Position numbers and translations under genes: made by a program. Positions 18,856 through 30,842 of a DNA stretch of 64,000 bases are shown here, piece by piece (position 1 is the stretch's first letter; each line of letters begins with the position of its first letter). The stretch lies in the NCBI RefSeq assembly GCF_024282095.1, contig NZ_JAMWZS010000004.1, positions 1-64,000 on the forward strand, given 5' to 3'. The notes under the pieces are model-generated. The model did not search any database and had not been told where the DNA came from. It was given only the letters and a program-made list of their open reading frames with translations. Source of the DNA: Nitrosomonas sp. GTDB lineage: Bacteria; Pseudomonadota; Gammaproteobacteria; Burkholderiales; Nitrosomonadaceae.

Positions 18856-20670
18856 ATGTCTCGTCCAATCCGCAATATCGCCATCATCGCTCACGTTGAC
18901 CATGGTAAAACTACCATGGTTGACAAACTTTTGCATCAAGCCGGCACGTTTGCCGCACATCAACAGATTTCCGAGCGCGTGATGGATTCCAACGATATTG
19001 AACGCGAACGCGGCATTACCATTTTAGCCAAAAATTGCGCCATTGATTACGAAGGCATCCACATCAATATCGTTGATACCCCCGGTCATGCGGATTTTGG
19101 TGGCGAAGTCGAACGTGTTTTGTCGATGGTCGATGGCGTATTACTGCTGGTTGATGCAGTCGAAGGTCCCATGCCGCAAACCCGTTTTGTTACCAAAAAG
19201 GCACTGGCGCTGGGTTTGCGTCCGATCGTCGTGATCAATAAAATTGACCGGCCGGGTGCTCGTGCTGAGTGGGTGGTCGATCAAACGTTTGATTTGTTCG
19301 ACAAACTGGGCGCCAGCGATGAGCAACTGGATTTTCCAGTCGTCTATGCCTCAGCATTGAATGGTTTTGCTACCTTGGATACGAAAAATCCCAGTACGGA
19401 TATGCGCCCACTGTTTGACACCATTGTCAAAAATGTTCCCGCCCCTGAAGGTAATCCTGATGAACCCTTGCAACTGCAAATCAGTGCGCTGGATTACTCC
19501 AGTTTTGTCGGCCGCATAGGCATTGGACGTATCCGTCGCGGCAAATTGAGACCCGGCCAGGAAGTCATGGTATTAACCGGCGACAATACGCCTAAAAAAG
19601 CAAAAGTCAATCAAGTGCTTGGTTTCCAAGGTTTGGAACGTATTCAGATGAAAGAAGCCATGGCGGGCGATATCGTACTGATTAATGGCGTGGAAGAGCT
19701 GAGCATCGGCACCACGCTGGCTGATATCGACAAACCGGAAGCATTGCCTATCCTGGCGGTGGATGAACCGACTTTAACCATGACATTCCAAGTCAATACC
19801 TCGCCTTTTGCCGGCCAGGAAGGTAAATTCGTTACCAGCCGCCAATTGCGCGAACGTCTGGAAAAAGAGTTGTTAATCAACGTTGCGATGCGGCTGGAAG
19901 AAACCAACGAAACTGATTCGTTTTTAATCTCCGGACGCGGCGAACTGCATCTGACCATTCTGCTGGAAAATATGCGCCGGGAAGGTTATGAACTCGCCGT
20001 TTCACGCCCGCATGTCGTGATCCGTGAAATCGACGGTGTCAAATGTGAACCGCTTGAAATGCTGACCGTCGATGTTGAAGAAACCAACCAAGGTGCTGTC
20101 ATGGAAGCATTAGGCGCACGCCGTGGTGATTTGCTGGACATGGTATCGGACTCAAAAGGGCGCGTGCGGCTGGATTATCGCATCCCTGCGCGCGGCCTGA
20201 TCGGCTTTCAATCGGAATTCATGACCATGACACGCGGCACTGGCTTGATGAGCCATGTGTTTGATGAATTTGCACCGATGCGTCCGGAAATTCCGCCGCG
20301 CAGAAACGGCGTGCTGATTTCCGCCGAAAAAGGCGAAGCGGTTGCGTATGCGTTATGGAAACTGCAGGATCGCGGCCGCATGTTCGTCAGTCCTGGCGAT
20401 CGTCTGTATGAAGGCATGGTGATCGGTATCCACAGCCGTGATAATGATCTGGTGGTGAATCCAATCAAAGGTAAGCAACTAACCAACATTCGCGCATCCG
20501 GAACCGACGAAGCAGTGACTTTGGTTCCACCGATTCAGCTCACGCTGGAATCCGCGATTGAATTCATCGCAGATGACGAATTGGTGGAAATTACGCCCAA
20601 AACAATCCGTATCCGCAAACGTTATTTGCTAGAACACGAACGCAAACGCGCATCTCGCGTAGCGGCCTAA
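18856..20670 (+). CDS. typA: Translational GTPase TypA/BipA
   Basis: With the ATG at 18856 the protein is 604 residues, the family norm. TTGAGGAATT lies upstream, and the longer frame from 18805 only adds a Pro-rich stretch. The G motifs are intact: AHVDHGKTT (G1), RGITI (G2), DTPGHADF (G3), NKIDRPGA (G4) and SALNG (G5). The TypA C-terminal domain contains [12 protein letters not shown]. BipA is a ribosome-associated GTPase that aids late large-subunit assembly and stress or low-temperature growth. It is divergent from the cyclodeaminase gene. The stop codon is the first three bases of a TIR-ended repeat (TAACAGG...). Confidence 0.97.
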   Translation: MSRPIRNIAIIAHVDHGKTTMVDKLLHQAGTFAAHQQISERVMDSNDIERERGITILAKNCAIDYEGIHINIVDTPGHADFGGEVERVLSMVDGVLLLVDAVEGPMPQTRFVTKKALALGLRPIVVINKIDRPGARAEWVVDQTFDLFDKLGASDEQLDFPVVYASALNGFATLDTKNPSTDMRPLFDTIVKNVPAPEGNPDEPLQLQISALDYSSFVGRIGIGRIRRGKLRPGQEVMVLTGDNTPKKAKVNQVLGFQGLERIQMKEAMAGDIVLINGVEELSIGTTLADIDKPEALPILAVDEPTLTMTFQVNTSPFAGQEGKFVTSRQLRERLEKELLINVAMRLEETNETDSFLISGRGELHLTILLENMRREGYELAVSRPHVVIREIDGVKCEPLEMLTVDVEETNQGAVMEALGARRGDLLDMVSDSKGRVRLDYRIPARGLIGFQSEFMTMTRGTGLMSHVFDEFAPMRPEIPPRRNGVLISAEKGEAVAYALWKLQDRGRMFVSPGDRLYEGMVIGIHSRDNDLVVNPIKGKQLTNIRASGTDEAVTLVPPIQLTLESAIEFIADDELVEITPKTIRIRKRYLLEHERKRASRVAA

Positions 20671-20812
20671 CAGGCTGTTGAAAAACGTTTTCGAGGCAGC
20701 CGATACCAGGCAAAAACAGGCGAGAAAGCGCAGTTTATGCCTAATAAATGAGCATTTTGAGCCTGTTTTTAACACCGTAGCGGCAACGCAGATAGTTTTT
20801 CAACGTCCTGTA
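20668..20812. repeat. MITE-like repeat with imperfect terminal inverted repeats, after typA
   Basis: The left end TAACAGGCTGTTGAAAAAC and the right end GTTTTTCAACGTCCTGTA are near-perfect inverted repeats bounding about 145 bp. The inside contains a second inverted pair (CAGGCAAAAACAGG / CCTGTTTTTAACACC). Parts recur elsewhere in this window: the terminus plus CGTTTTCGAGGC recurs by dsbD (13014-13073) and the core (GAGCATTTTGAGCC side) recurs by gyrB (23888-23935). There is no coding capacity. The typA stop codon is the first triplet of the element. From 20813 to 21069 I see only unique sequence leading to the lipoprotein gene. Confidence 0.65.
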
Positions 20813-21069
20813 AAAACCACCCATTTCGGCAGACAATAAGCAACCCCATGGCAAGACCACGGGGAATCACCAGTTCAATTCAGAATCCAGCCAGCATTTT
20901 GCGTTCAGCAAGAAACACTGGGTTCCCACCCATGCAGAATTCCAGCAGCGACAAGTTTGACTAAACATCAGACTTTATCTATATTTAACTTCAGAAAAAT
21001 ATCTTTTATTTTCTGCACATTGCAACAGGAATGCGCGTTTTTCCTACAATCCATAAGGAGATCAACAGC

Positions 21070-22347
21070 ATGAAAGCAATCACAACATCCCTGTCACACC
21101 TTTTTCAGACACGTCTCGGCGCCTGCAAGTCGTTAATATGGCTGGCAATATTAATGCTGGTCATGATTTCAGGTTGCAGCATTGGCGATAAAATCGATAA
21201 AGCGACCGACAAAGTGAGCGACATTGCTGGCGATACTGTGGCCGCATTGGATGGCGCCATTGATGCCTTGGATCGTAATTCCTCATCCTGGCAAACGATA
21301 TTACAGGACACAACCCAACAATTGACCGCCGATGCCCAGTCAACTATACGTAATGAAGTATCCGATCTGCTCAATCGTAGCGTTGCAGCTACCGGCACAG
21401 AGTTACGCTGTAATGCGGATTTCATCGGCGCCCGCGTGCGTCAGGCACTGGTAAGAATTCGTGCCCGCTTGCTGCATCAGTCGGTGCCTCCGGTTGAGCC
21501 GGCATTGTGCCATGTCACGCCTGCAGCCGTGGATATGGCATTGGATGCAAGCCGCCGCAATAGGCTGGAATTTTTCGGTTACGATTTTGATACCACGCCG
21601 ATCAAAGTAACGCTGCAGGACAAATCACGCACGCTGGATGTATCCTCTAGCTTGGATCGGCTTACTCACTATCATATGACGCTCAACCTCGGTGCCAATG
21701 GTGTACCCGTATCCAGCGCGAGTGATCGCCTGATCCTGGAATGGCAGGATCGTCCCATTTCCAGTATTGCCGTCATTCAACCAGCCACGCCGGTGTGTCG
21801 GGAAAAAACGGAAACCTATACACGCAGCACTTATTTATCCTACACACCACCGCATACCAGAGGCGATAAAGAATATTCGGGTAACGGACCCGAGGTATGG
21901 GCAACCGCAAACTGGATCAATGATGGCACACACGTCAATTTGCGGCTTTGGATGAAAGCCAAGGAAACACGCAGCGATTGGACCACGGCGGAAGGAGAGC
22001 GCACCGAATCTTATTACACAGCGCCGTCCGGCTGGCGTATCGACAGCATACAGGGCAATGTGGAAAGCTCGGCGCACTACGTCGACACCGACCATAACGA
22101 TGATCGCCAAGGTGGCGGCCCCAATGGACCGGTCAAGGAGTTCAAATTCCGTGGTGATCGCGATGGCGACGATGCAGGAAGTTATACCGGTGTCGATGTC
22201 ACCTTTAACCCACTTGTCGTCAAGCTGGTAGAAGTCGCCAATTGCGCACCGGCATCAACGGTTAAAACCTTGCAAATAAAAGGACTGATCGCTCCGGATA
22301 CCATTAAACGTATGCAACCGATGATGCTGAAATTACAACCTAAATAG
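21070..22347 (+). CDS. Hypothetical lipoprotein
   Basis: I start at ATG 21070 because AAGGAG lies 9-10 bases upstream; the in-frame start at 21031 would place the ribosome-binding site inside the gene. The 425-residue product has a long N-region, a hydrophobic segment and a lipobox ending LVMISGC. An amphipathic helical stretch rich in Asp/Ala (KIDKATDKVSDIAGDTV) comes next, then a beta-rich part with two Cys pairs and a His/Asp/Gly stretch (YVDTDHNDDRQGGGPNGP) that could bind a metal ion. I do not recognise the family. A strong hairpin follows the stop, consistent with a single-gene transcript. Confidence 0.7.
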   Translation: MKAITTSLSHLFQTRLGACKSLIWLAILMLVMISGCSIGDKIDKATDKVSDIAGDTVAALDGAIDALDRNSSSWQTILQDTTQQLTADAQSTIRNEVSDLLNRSVAATGTELRCNADFIGARVRQALVRIRARLLHQSVPPVEPALCHVTPAAVDMALDASRRNRLEFFGYDFDTTPIKVTLQDKSRTLDVSSSLDRLTHYHMTLNLGANGVPVSSASDRLILEWQDRPISSIAVIQPATPVCREKTETYTRSTYLSYTPPHTRGDKEYSGNGPEVWATANWINDGTHVNLRLWMKAKETRSDWTTAEGERTESYYTAPSGWRIDSIQGNVESSAHYVDTDHNDDRQGGGPNGPVKEFKFRGDRDGDDAGSYTGVDVTFNPLVVKLVEVANCAPASTVKTLQIKGLIAPDTIKRMQPMMLKLQPK

Positions 22348-22364
22348 TTGTAGCATAGCCAAAT

Positions 22365-22385
22365 ACCACCGGCTTTGCCGGTGGT
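22365..22385. terminator. Hairpin between convergent genes
   Basis: ACCACCGGC / GCCGGTGGT form a perfect 9-bp stem with a TTT loop, 17 bases after the plus-strand lipoprotein stop and 6 bases before the end of the minus-strand hydrolase gene. In minus-strand reading the stem is followed by a TATTT-like stretch (complement of AAATA). The symmetric position suggests a bidirectional terminator. Confidence 0.75.
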
Positions 22386-22391
22386 AATCGC

Positions 22392-23858
22392 TTATTTACA
22401 TTTTTCATTTGCTAAATCACCCATCCAGAATTTCTTTTTCCAGTATGGGCAATTGTCAAAATCACCATGCTTTTGCGGTGAACCGTCGTTTATACCAAAC
22501 ATGGTAAGATGCACGCGCTCCCGTATCCCTTTTTCCTTATCAAAGATATGGTCCACGCTACGAATGATGTTGTACCAAAACCCGGCTGTTCTATCTTGAA
22601 ATGAATTGATGTTTGCTAACGTTTGATCGATCCAAACCAGCAAACTCCCGCGCGGCATTGTGTCGTACAAAACATTCTCCATTATGTCACGCTCCGGATT
22701 AAGCGAAAGATTATAAAAAACCGCTTTTTCGTTTTGCTTGAGATAAGGCGCAATGACGTACTCAATTTCCTTTATGGAACATGCAGCTGCCATGTAGACG
22801 ATTTGGGAGAAATTAATATTTTGGTATTTTGCCACGATATTGTTTGTAATCATCGTACCCATACTGTGTCCGACCAAAACCACTTCGAGTCCATCCTGCT
22901 GGTTCTCTAATTTATTTTTCCCATATTTTTCTTGCCACCGCGTTAAGAATTTTGAAGCTGCAGTTTCAAATGCCGTTTCTTTTTCCAGAACATTTTCAGA
23001 ATCCGGATCTAGATCCCTCATTGCTGACACCGATGTATCCCTATGCAACACCATATCCGTACGTCTTAGCAACGACCCCCATATTCCGGATCCAAATTCA
23101 TCTACAAATGGAGCAGTACCCAGTTTTAACGGATTCCAAATACTCCACCAATCTTTAAAAGGTAAGTGCTCATCAGCGCTATCATGGATCTTGAATTGCC
23201 CATCCTGTTTTAACTTATCCAAGTTTGCTTTAGCAGCAATTATTTCTTTTCCTTGCCAAGATTCTTTTTGAAACTTGTAATGAAGGTTAGTCAGTACATT
23301 GTAGATTGATGTCGGTAAACGAACTATGGATCGCGTAATGTCTTCTACAAAGACGAATGGTGAAGATATCGGACCACGGCTTCCTGACATAACCCCGCGC
23401 CTTAGTGAAAATAGATGATCCGAATAGTTACTGGGCCCTTCCGCATTCCATGAAATAAAAAGCGGATATTTACCATCAGCAATCATCTCGTTAACAGTAT
23501 TTTCATTGACGCGTGAAGTTGCACTGTTAAATGTATTTAATCCGCCATGTACATAAATAAGCAACTGTAAATCGTTTGGTTTTTTCTTTTCGCGCTGTTT
23601 CTCAAAGTTTTCAAAGATTTTTGAGATATATTCGTCTTCTCCTGAAATATATTCATCTTCACTTTCCCCATCGTAGATCACTTCATTTCTTGATTCCGGG
23701 TTCAGTAAATCGCCATTTTTACTAATATATAGCTGATAAAGATGCGCATTAAATTTCCTGTCTTCAGCGATAGTGGTTGAATGCATTCCTGTATTCAATG
23801 AGGAGCATCCAGCACAAAATACAGTAATCAACAAAAGAAATATTAATATAGGATGCAC
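22392..23858 (-). CDS. Alpha/beta-hydrolase-fold lipoprotein, hypothetical
   Basis: The 488-residue protein has a lipobox (LLITVFCAGC, Cys18) and an alpha/beta hydrolase core: LQLLIYVHGGLN (oxyanion-type HGG), then the nucleophile elbow VVLVGHSMGTMI near residue 330, and YMAAACSIKEIEY after it. A late His in GSPQKHGDF could complete the triad. It is probably an esterase or lipase facing the periplasm or cell surface; the substrate is unknown. Codon use is more AT-rich than neighbouring housekeeping genes, hinting at later acquisition. It lies on the same strand as gyrB, 82 bases downstream of it. Confidence 0.72.
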   Translation of the reverse strand: MHPILIFLLLITVFCAGCSSLNTGMHSTTIAEDRKFNAHLYQLYISKNGDLLNPESRNEVIYDGESEDEYISGEDEYISKIFENFEKQREKKKPNDLQLLIYVHGGLNTFNSATSRVNENTVNEMIADGKYPLFISWNAEGPSNYSDHLFSLRRGVMSGSRGPISSPFVFVEDITRSIVRLPTSIYNVLTNLHYKFQKESWQGKEIIAAKANLDKLKQDGQFKIHDSADEHLPFKDWWSIWNPLKLGTAPFVDEFGSGIWGSLLRRTDMVLHRDTSVSAMRDLDPDSENVLEKETAFETAASKFLTRWQEKYGKNKLENQQDGLEVVLVGHSMGTMITNNIVAKYQNINFSQIVYMAAACSIKEIEYVIAPYLKQNEKAVFYNLSLNPERDIMENVLYDTMPRGSLLVWIDQTLANINSFQDRTAGFWYNIIRSVDHIFDKEKGIRERVHLTMFGINDGSPQKHGDFDNCPYWKKKFWMGDLANEKCK

Positions 23859-23887
23859 TGCTTTATAATTTCCTATTGGGGATTAAT

Positions 23888-23935
23888 AGGCTCAAAACGC
23901 GCATTGAACACGCATATAAACTGCGTTTTTCCGCC
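23888..23935. repeat. Remnant of the typA-type repeat after gyrB
   Basis: AGGCTCAAAACGCGCATTGAAC...GCATATAAACTGCG...CCGCC aligns, with several mismatches and small gaps, to the reverse complement of the inner part of the element at 20668-20812 (AGGCTCAAAATGCTCATTTATT...GCATAAACTGCG...CGCC). Terminal TAACAGG ends are missing here. It occupies the short gap downstream of gyrB. Confidence 0.45.
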
Positions 23936-23940
23936 TTGGG

Positions 23941-26424
<2,484 letters not shown>

Positions 26425-26446
26425 TCATTCCTGCCAGGAATTTCGA

Positions 26447-27562
26447 TCAAATTCTCATCGGCATAACGATGTATTTAAATTCATTGTTTCCAGGTACTGT
26501 TATCAGGACACTGCTGTTGGCATTTTCAAATGCACAATGTACTGTTTCATTATCCACATTATTTAATAAATCCAACAGATAGGTGATGTTTAGGCTGATA
26601 TCAATCGATTCATCAGCGTAGTTAATTTCCAACTCTTCCTGAGCTTCTTCCTGTTCGTTGTTTTTGCAGATAATGCATAGATTATCTTTACTGACAATTA
26701 AGCGAACGCCGCGGAATTTCTCGCTTTGATTGGAAAGAATCGACACTCGTTGTAATGCTTGCAGAAAAATTAGGCGATCTATTGCAAACAGTTTTGTGTT
26801 TTTGGTTGGAATGACCCGGTTGTAATCGGGAAATTTACCATCAATGATTTTGGATGTTAAAACGATGTCGGAAAAAGAAAACCGAATTTTGTTTTGAAAA
26901 TATTCAATATTCACCGGATCTTCACTGTCGTTCAGCAATTTTGACAGTTCGAAAACAGCTTTACGTGGAAGAATGACTTCCTGTTTATTCTGAGTGTTAT
27001 CCAAATCGGTTGCAATGTAAGCAAGACGGTGCCCGTCAGTGCCAACACCGATTAAGTGTTTGCCTTCTATTAATAATAAAAGCCCATTCAGATAATAGCG
27101 AATATCTTGCTGTGCCACTGAAAATTGAACATGGTGTAACAGTTTTTTTAACTCACTTTGCTTCAGTGTAACAAGTATATCTGATTTCGATTCTTCGACG
27201 ATTTGCGGAAAATCCTCAGCAGGTAATATTTGCAGGTTAAAGGCGCTTTTACCTGATTTCACTTGCAGGTGATCATCTTGTCTTGTCAGTGCAACTTCTG
27301 CGTCGGATGACAGTGAGCGCAGAATATCCTGAAGCTTCTTCGCTGAAACAGTCAGGGAAAAATTTTGTTTGGCCGAAACGTCTTTAGCAGCAGATGTCTT
27401 GATTTGTATTTCCAGATCAGTCGTTAAAAAAGACGTCTTTTCTTCGTCTTGTTGAATCAAGACGTTTGATAAGATGGGTAACGTTTGACGACGTTCGACA
27501 ATTCCGGTAACTGTCTGCAACGGTTTTAGCAACGTATCTCTGTTAGTTTTTATTAAAAGCAT
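26447..27562 (-). CDS. dnaN: DNA polymerase III sliding clamp (beta subunit)
   Basis: The 371-residue protein has the three clamp repeats and signature segments RRQTLPILSNVLIQ, GTDGHRLAYI, PRKAVFELSKLL and the C-terminal YIVMPMRI. The C-terminal MPMRI is typical of the beta clamp, whose last residues help form the cleft used by polymerases and Hda. It forms the ring that gives DNA polymerase III its processivity. It is separated from the upstream dnaA stop by 201 bases containing DnaA boxes, more than is usual for a simple dnaA-dnaN operon, so it probably has its own promoter there. Confidence 0.97.
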   Translation of the reverse strand: MLLIKTNRDTLLKPLQTVTGIVERRQTLPILSNVLIQQDEEKTSFLTTDLEIQIKTSAAKDVSAKQNFSLTVSAKKLQDILRSLSSDAEVALTRQDDHLQVKSGKSAFNLQILPAEDFPQIVEESKSDILVTLKQSELKKLLHHVQFSVAQQDIRYYLNGLLLLIEGKHLIGVGTDGHRLAYIATDLDNTQNKQEVILPRKAVFELSKLLNDSEDPVNIEYFQNKIRFSFSDIVLTSKIIDGKFPDYNRVIPTKNTKLFAIDRLIFLQALQRVSILSNQSEKFRGVRLIVSKDNLCIICKNNEQEEAQEELEINYADESIDISLNITYLLDLLNNVDNETVHCAFENANSSVLITVPGNNEFKYIVMPMRI

Positions 27563-27763
27563 TTATATAAAAAAATAATAATAATTTAATAGTGTCTTCA
27601 ATACTTCTGTATATCTTATAATACTTAATAAATATCAAAAAGATAGTACAAATTTCCTGTTTGTATGATCCCTGTATAAAAATTGGATAGTTTGTGGATA
27701 AAAACTGAAAATTTTTGTATTAACCAGTTATACACAAGTTATTAAACAATTATTAACAGGTCG
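27563..27763. other. Candidate replication origin region (dnaA-dnaN spacer)
   Basis: This 201-base spacer is strongly AT-rich (27565-27665 contains long A/T runs suited to unwinding). It contains one perfect DnaA box, TGTGGATAA at 27693-27701, and one relaxed-consensus box in the opposite sense, TTATACACA at 27728-27736. The spacer upstream of dnaA (29138-29205) is only 68 bases and has no box. An origin therefore fits here better than on the panC side. Two boxes are few for an oriC, and DnaA-regulated dnaN expression is the alternative. Confidence 0.45.
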
Positions 27764-29137
27764 TTAACCTCTTAAAATCATAATCAGTGCATTAAAATCC
27801 CGACTCACGACAGGATCGGAGACGCGTAATTCGTTAATTTTTCGGTAACCGTGAAGTACAGTTGTATGATCTCTTCCACCAAAGGCTTCGCCGATATCCG
27901 GTAAACTCAGAGAAGTTAGTTCCTTGGCAATTGCCATCGCCATTTGTCGAGGTCTTGCGACAATGCGTGTGCGTTTTTTTGAGTACATCTCCGATACTTT
28001 GATTTTGTAATAATCAGCGACGGTTTTCTGGATGTTCTCAATCGATATTTGACGGCTCTGTACAGCCAGCAAATCCTTTAATGCCTCCTTGGCCAGATCG
28101 AGTGTTATTTCCTGGCCGACGAAGCGTGAGAAAGCCAGTACCCGTTTTAATGCACCTTCCAGTTCACGTACATTCGAGCGGATATGCTTGGCAATAAAAA
28201 AAGCGACATTTTCGTCCAGCCGGATTTTTTCCAACTCGGCTTTCTTTAATAAGATTGCAACACGCATTTCCAATTCAGGTGGTTCTATTGCTACGGTTAA
28301 TCCCCATCCAAATCGTGATACCAGCCGCTCTTCCAATCCGGAAATTTCTTTCGGATAAGAATCGCAGGTAATGATGACTTGTTTGTGTGTTTCTATGAGT
28401 GCATTGAAAGCATAGAAGAATTCTTCCTGAGTGCGATTTTTACCACCGAAAAATTGCACGTCATCAACCAATAAGAGATCCAGTGAGTGATAGTAAAGTT
28501 TAAACTTATCAAAAGCTTTATGCTGGTAAGCGCTCACGACATCCGAGACATATTTTTCAGCATGCACATAGCGGATTTTCGCACTTTTGTCATTGTCATG
28601 CACGTAATTACCAATTGCCTGGATCAAATGGGTTTTTCCTAAGCCTACGCCACCATAGATAAAAAGCGGGTTATAAGCAATTCCAGGTGATTCCGCAACT
28701 TGGATGGCGCCCGCCCGAGCCAGCTGGTTGGCTTTTCCCGTAACGAAATTATCAAATGTGAAGCTAGGATTCAGGCGGCTGGTATTTTTCCTTGTCGGTG
28801 GATATGCCGTACTCGATATAGGTTTCGGTTCACTGGGTATATGTACTGGCGCTGGATCAGGTGGCGTATTTTTAACTTCAGGTTGATTTGCAAGCTTCAG
28901 GTGAAACTGGATTTTTTTAGCAAAATATCCTTGTGCCATCACTTCGATATGAGTAATGAAGTTGTCTTTTACCCACTGTGACACGAAACGATTCGGGGCG
29001 ATGAGTACGACTTCACTGTCGCTATTGAGTGTTGGATCGATTTGTAGCGGCTTGATCCAAGTATTAAATTGTTGTGCGTTAAGTTCTTTTCTGAAATGAT
29101 CCAGGCAAGATAACCAGAAGGTGTTGAGTGATTGCAT
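27764..29137 (-). CDS. dnaA: Chromosomal replication initiator DnaA
   Basis: The 457-residue protein has all four DnaA domains: the helical N-terminus ([13 protein letters not shown]), a variable Pro/Ser linker (about 90-125), and an AAA+ domain with Walker [18 protein letters not shown], Walker [11 protein letters not shown] and sensor/arginine-finger segments. The C-terminal DNA-binding domain contains [14 protein letters not shown] and [12 protein letters not shown]. It binds DnaA boxes and opens oriC. Here panC-panB lie upstream on the same strand, with 68 bases between panC and dnaA. The stop codon is in the near-palindrome TTAACAGGTCGTTAA (27753-27767). Confidence 0.98.
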   Translation of the reverse strand: MQSLNTFWLSCLDHFRKELNAQQFNTWIKPLQIDPTLNSDSEVVLIAPNRFVSQWVKDNFITHIEVMAQGYFAKKIQFHLKLANQPEVKNTPPDPAPVHIPSEPKPISSTAYPPTRKNTSRLNPSFTFDNFVTGKANQLARAGAIQVAESPGIAYNPLFIYGGVGLGKTHLIQAIGNYVHDNDKSAKIRYVHAEKYVSDVVSAYQHKAFDKFKLYYHSLDLLLVDDVQFFGGKNRTQEEFFYAFNALIETHKQVIITCDSYPKEISGLEERLVSRFGWGLTVAIEPPELEMRVAILLKKAELEKIRLDENVAFFIAKHIRSNVRELEGALKRVLAFSRFVGQEITLDLAKEALKDLLAVQSRQISIENIQKTVADYYKIKVSEMYSKKRTRIVARPRQMAMAIAKELTSLSLPDIGEAFGGRDHTTVLHGYRKINELRVSDPVVSRDFNALIMILRG

Positions 29138-29205
29138 AATTTTTTGTTCTTTATCTGTCTGGTTTTAAAGGCAACAACAGTGCAATGTTAGCGTACAAAA
29201 AATAT

Positions 29206-30036
29206 TTAATCGGTTATTTCCAGGTTGTCGATTAACCGTGTTTTATCCAACCAAGCCGCACCTAATATCACTAGATCGTCATCGTCGCTATGTGCAGGCA
29301 TCAGCGAGCTGCGTTTTTGGATTCGAATGTAATCAACTTTCCATCCGCGTTTCGCAAGATTTTTAGTAGCGTTTTCTTGCAATACCGGAAAATCTTTGCG
29401 GCCGGAAATAATTTCTTGCTTAAGCTGCAGCAGCGTTTGATACAGATTGCAGGCTTCCAATCGTTGTGCGTTATTTAAGTATTGGTTGCGCGAACTTAAC
29501 GCCAATCCATCGGGTGCGCGGACGGTTTCACCGGCAACAATCTCAATCGGTAAATTCAATTGTCGTACCATTTCACGCACGATATGCAATTGCTGGTAAT
29601 CTTTTTTACCGAATACAGCGAGACTGGGTTGAATGATATTGAATAATTTCAATACGATTGTTGCAACACCACGAAAAAAACTCGGACGAAACTCTCCTTC
29701 TAACGTATCTGCTACAGGTGGTAATGCTAGCAAGAATTCTTGCTGTGTTGGGAAAAGAATTTCTTCATTCGGTGCAAAAAGGGTATTGACATTCAGCTCG
29801 GCAAGCAATTTGCAGTCATTGTCAAAAGTGCGCGGGTAGCGGTCGAAATCTTCGTGTGGCAGAAATTGCAGTCGATTGACAAAGATGCTGGCAACCACGC
29901 AATCGGATAGCTGTTTTGCTTGCTTGATCAATGCGAGATGACCCGCATGCAAATTCCCCATGGTGGGAACGAAAGCGATACGTTGTTTATTGCTGAGGCT
30001 ATTACGTAGCGCGATGATGTCGGTAAATGTTTTCAC
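29206..30036 (-). CDS. panC: Pantothenate synthetase
   Basis: The 276-residue protein has the nucleotidyltransferase HxGH motif in FVPTMGNLHAGHLALI, the ATP-binding FGKKDYQQLHIVR and the DGLALSSRNQYL substrate loop. It condenses pantoate with beta-alanine using ATP, the last step of pantothenate synthesis. It follows panB by only 14 bases and is certainly co-transcribed with it. The partner folK and pcnB genes, adjacent in a common gene order, lie beyond the RiPP island at 37 kb. Confidence 0.97.
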   Translation of the reverse strand: MKTFTDIIALRNSLSNKQRIAFVPTMGNLHAGHLALIKQAKQLSDCVVASIFVNRLQFLPHEDFDRYPRTFDNDCKLLAELNVNTLFAPNEEILFPTQQEFLLALPPVADTLEGEFRPSFFRGVATIVLKLFNIIQPSLAVFGKKDYQQLHIVREMVRQLNLPIEIVAGETVRAPDGLALSSRNQYLNNAQRLEACNLYQTLLQLKQEIISGRKDFPVLQENATKNLAKRGWKVDYIRIQKRSSLMPAHSDDDDLVILGAAWLDKTRLIDNLEITD

Positions 30037-30050
30037 ACAATGACGATTAA

Positions 30051-30842
30051 TTAAAATTCATGTTCTTGGCCTGGAAACTGGCCAGTTTTGACAGCAACCA
30101 CATAGTTTGCAACGGCTTCCTGAATGCTATTAGCACCTGCCATAAAATCTTTGACGAAACGGGGTTTTTTACCTGAATACAATCCCAGCATATCGTGCAG
30201 CACCAGAACCTGAGCGGAACAATCAACACCGGCGCCGATTCCGATGGTAGGTATCGTAAGCGCGTGGGTAATCTTTTTAGCCAGTTTTGCCGGCACAACT
30301 TCCATGACCAGCAGACTTGCTCCGGCTTTTTCCAGGTTTTTTGCATCATCGAGCAATTGTTTGGCTGATTCCTCCGAATTACCCTGTAATTTATAGCCGC
30401 CAAGTTGGTGAACTGACTGCGGTGTTAGGCCTATATGGGCACAAACGGGAATACCACGTTGTGTCAGGAATTGGACAGTATCCACCATGATTTGCCCGCC
30501 TTCAATTTTGACCATATGTGCGCCCGCAGCAATAATCCTGGCAGCATTCTCGAAAGCCTGTTCAGGTGAAACCTGGTAGCTGCCGAAGGGCATGTCGGTC
30601 ATGATAAACGCCTTGTCGGCACCACGCGCAACACACCGGGTATGATAAATCATATCGTCCAGTGTCACCGATAGCGTGGTGCTTTCTCCGTGCAACACAT
30701 TTCCCAGCGAATCGCCCACCAGCAAAACATCCACCCCTGCGTTTTTCAGTATGCCTGCAAAAATCGCGTCATAACAGGTCAGGACCGTGAATTTTTCATT
30801 GTTATCAACAAGTTTTTGCAGTGTGGCGAGTGTGGTTCTCAT
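30051..30842 (-). CDS. panB: 3-methyl-2-oxobutanoate hydroxymethyltransferase
   Basis: The 263-residue protein has the PanB motifs VLTCYDAIFAGIL, LLVGDSLGNVLHG (metal-binding Asp), PVCAHIGLTPQSVHQLGG, PTIGIGAG and QVLVLHDMLGL. It transfers a hydroxymethyl group from methylene-tetrahydrofolate to alpha-ketoisovalerate, the first committed step to pantothenate. It heads a panB-panC unit on the minus strand. Directly upstream, where folK would be expected in the pcnB-folK-panB-panC order, is a 512-base non-coding gap and then the plus-strand RiPP island. Confidence 0.97.
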   Translation of the reverse strand: MRTTLATLQKLVDNNEKFTVLTCYDAIFAGILKNAGVDVLLVGDSLGNVLHGESTTLSVTLDDMIYHTRCVARGADKAFIMTDMPFGSYQVSPEQAFENAARIIAAGAHMVKIEGGQIMVDTVQFLTQRGIPVCAHIGLTPQSVHQLGGYKLQGNSEESAKQLLDDAKNLEKAGASLLVMEVVPAKLAKKITHALTIPTIGIGAGVDCSAQVLVLHDMLGLYSGKKPRFVKDFMAGANSIQEAVANYVVAVKTGQFPGQEHEF

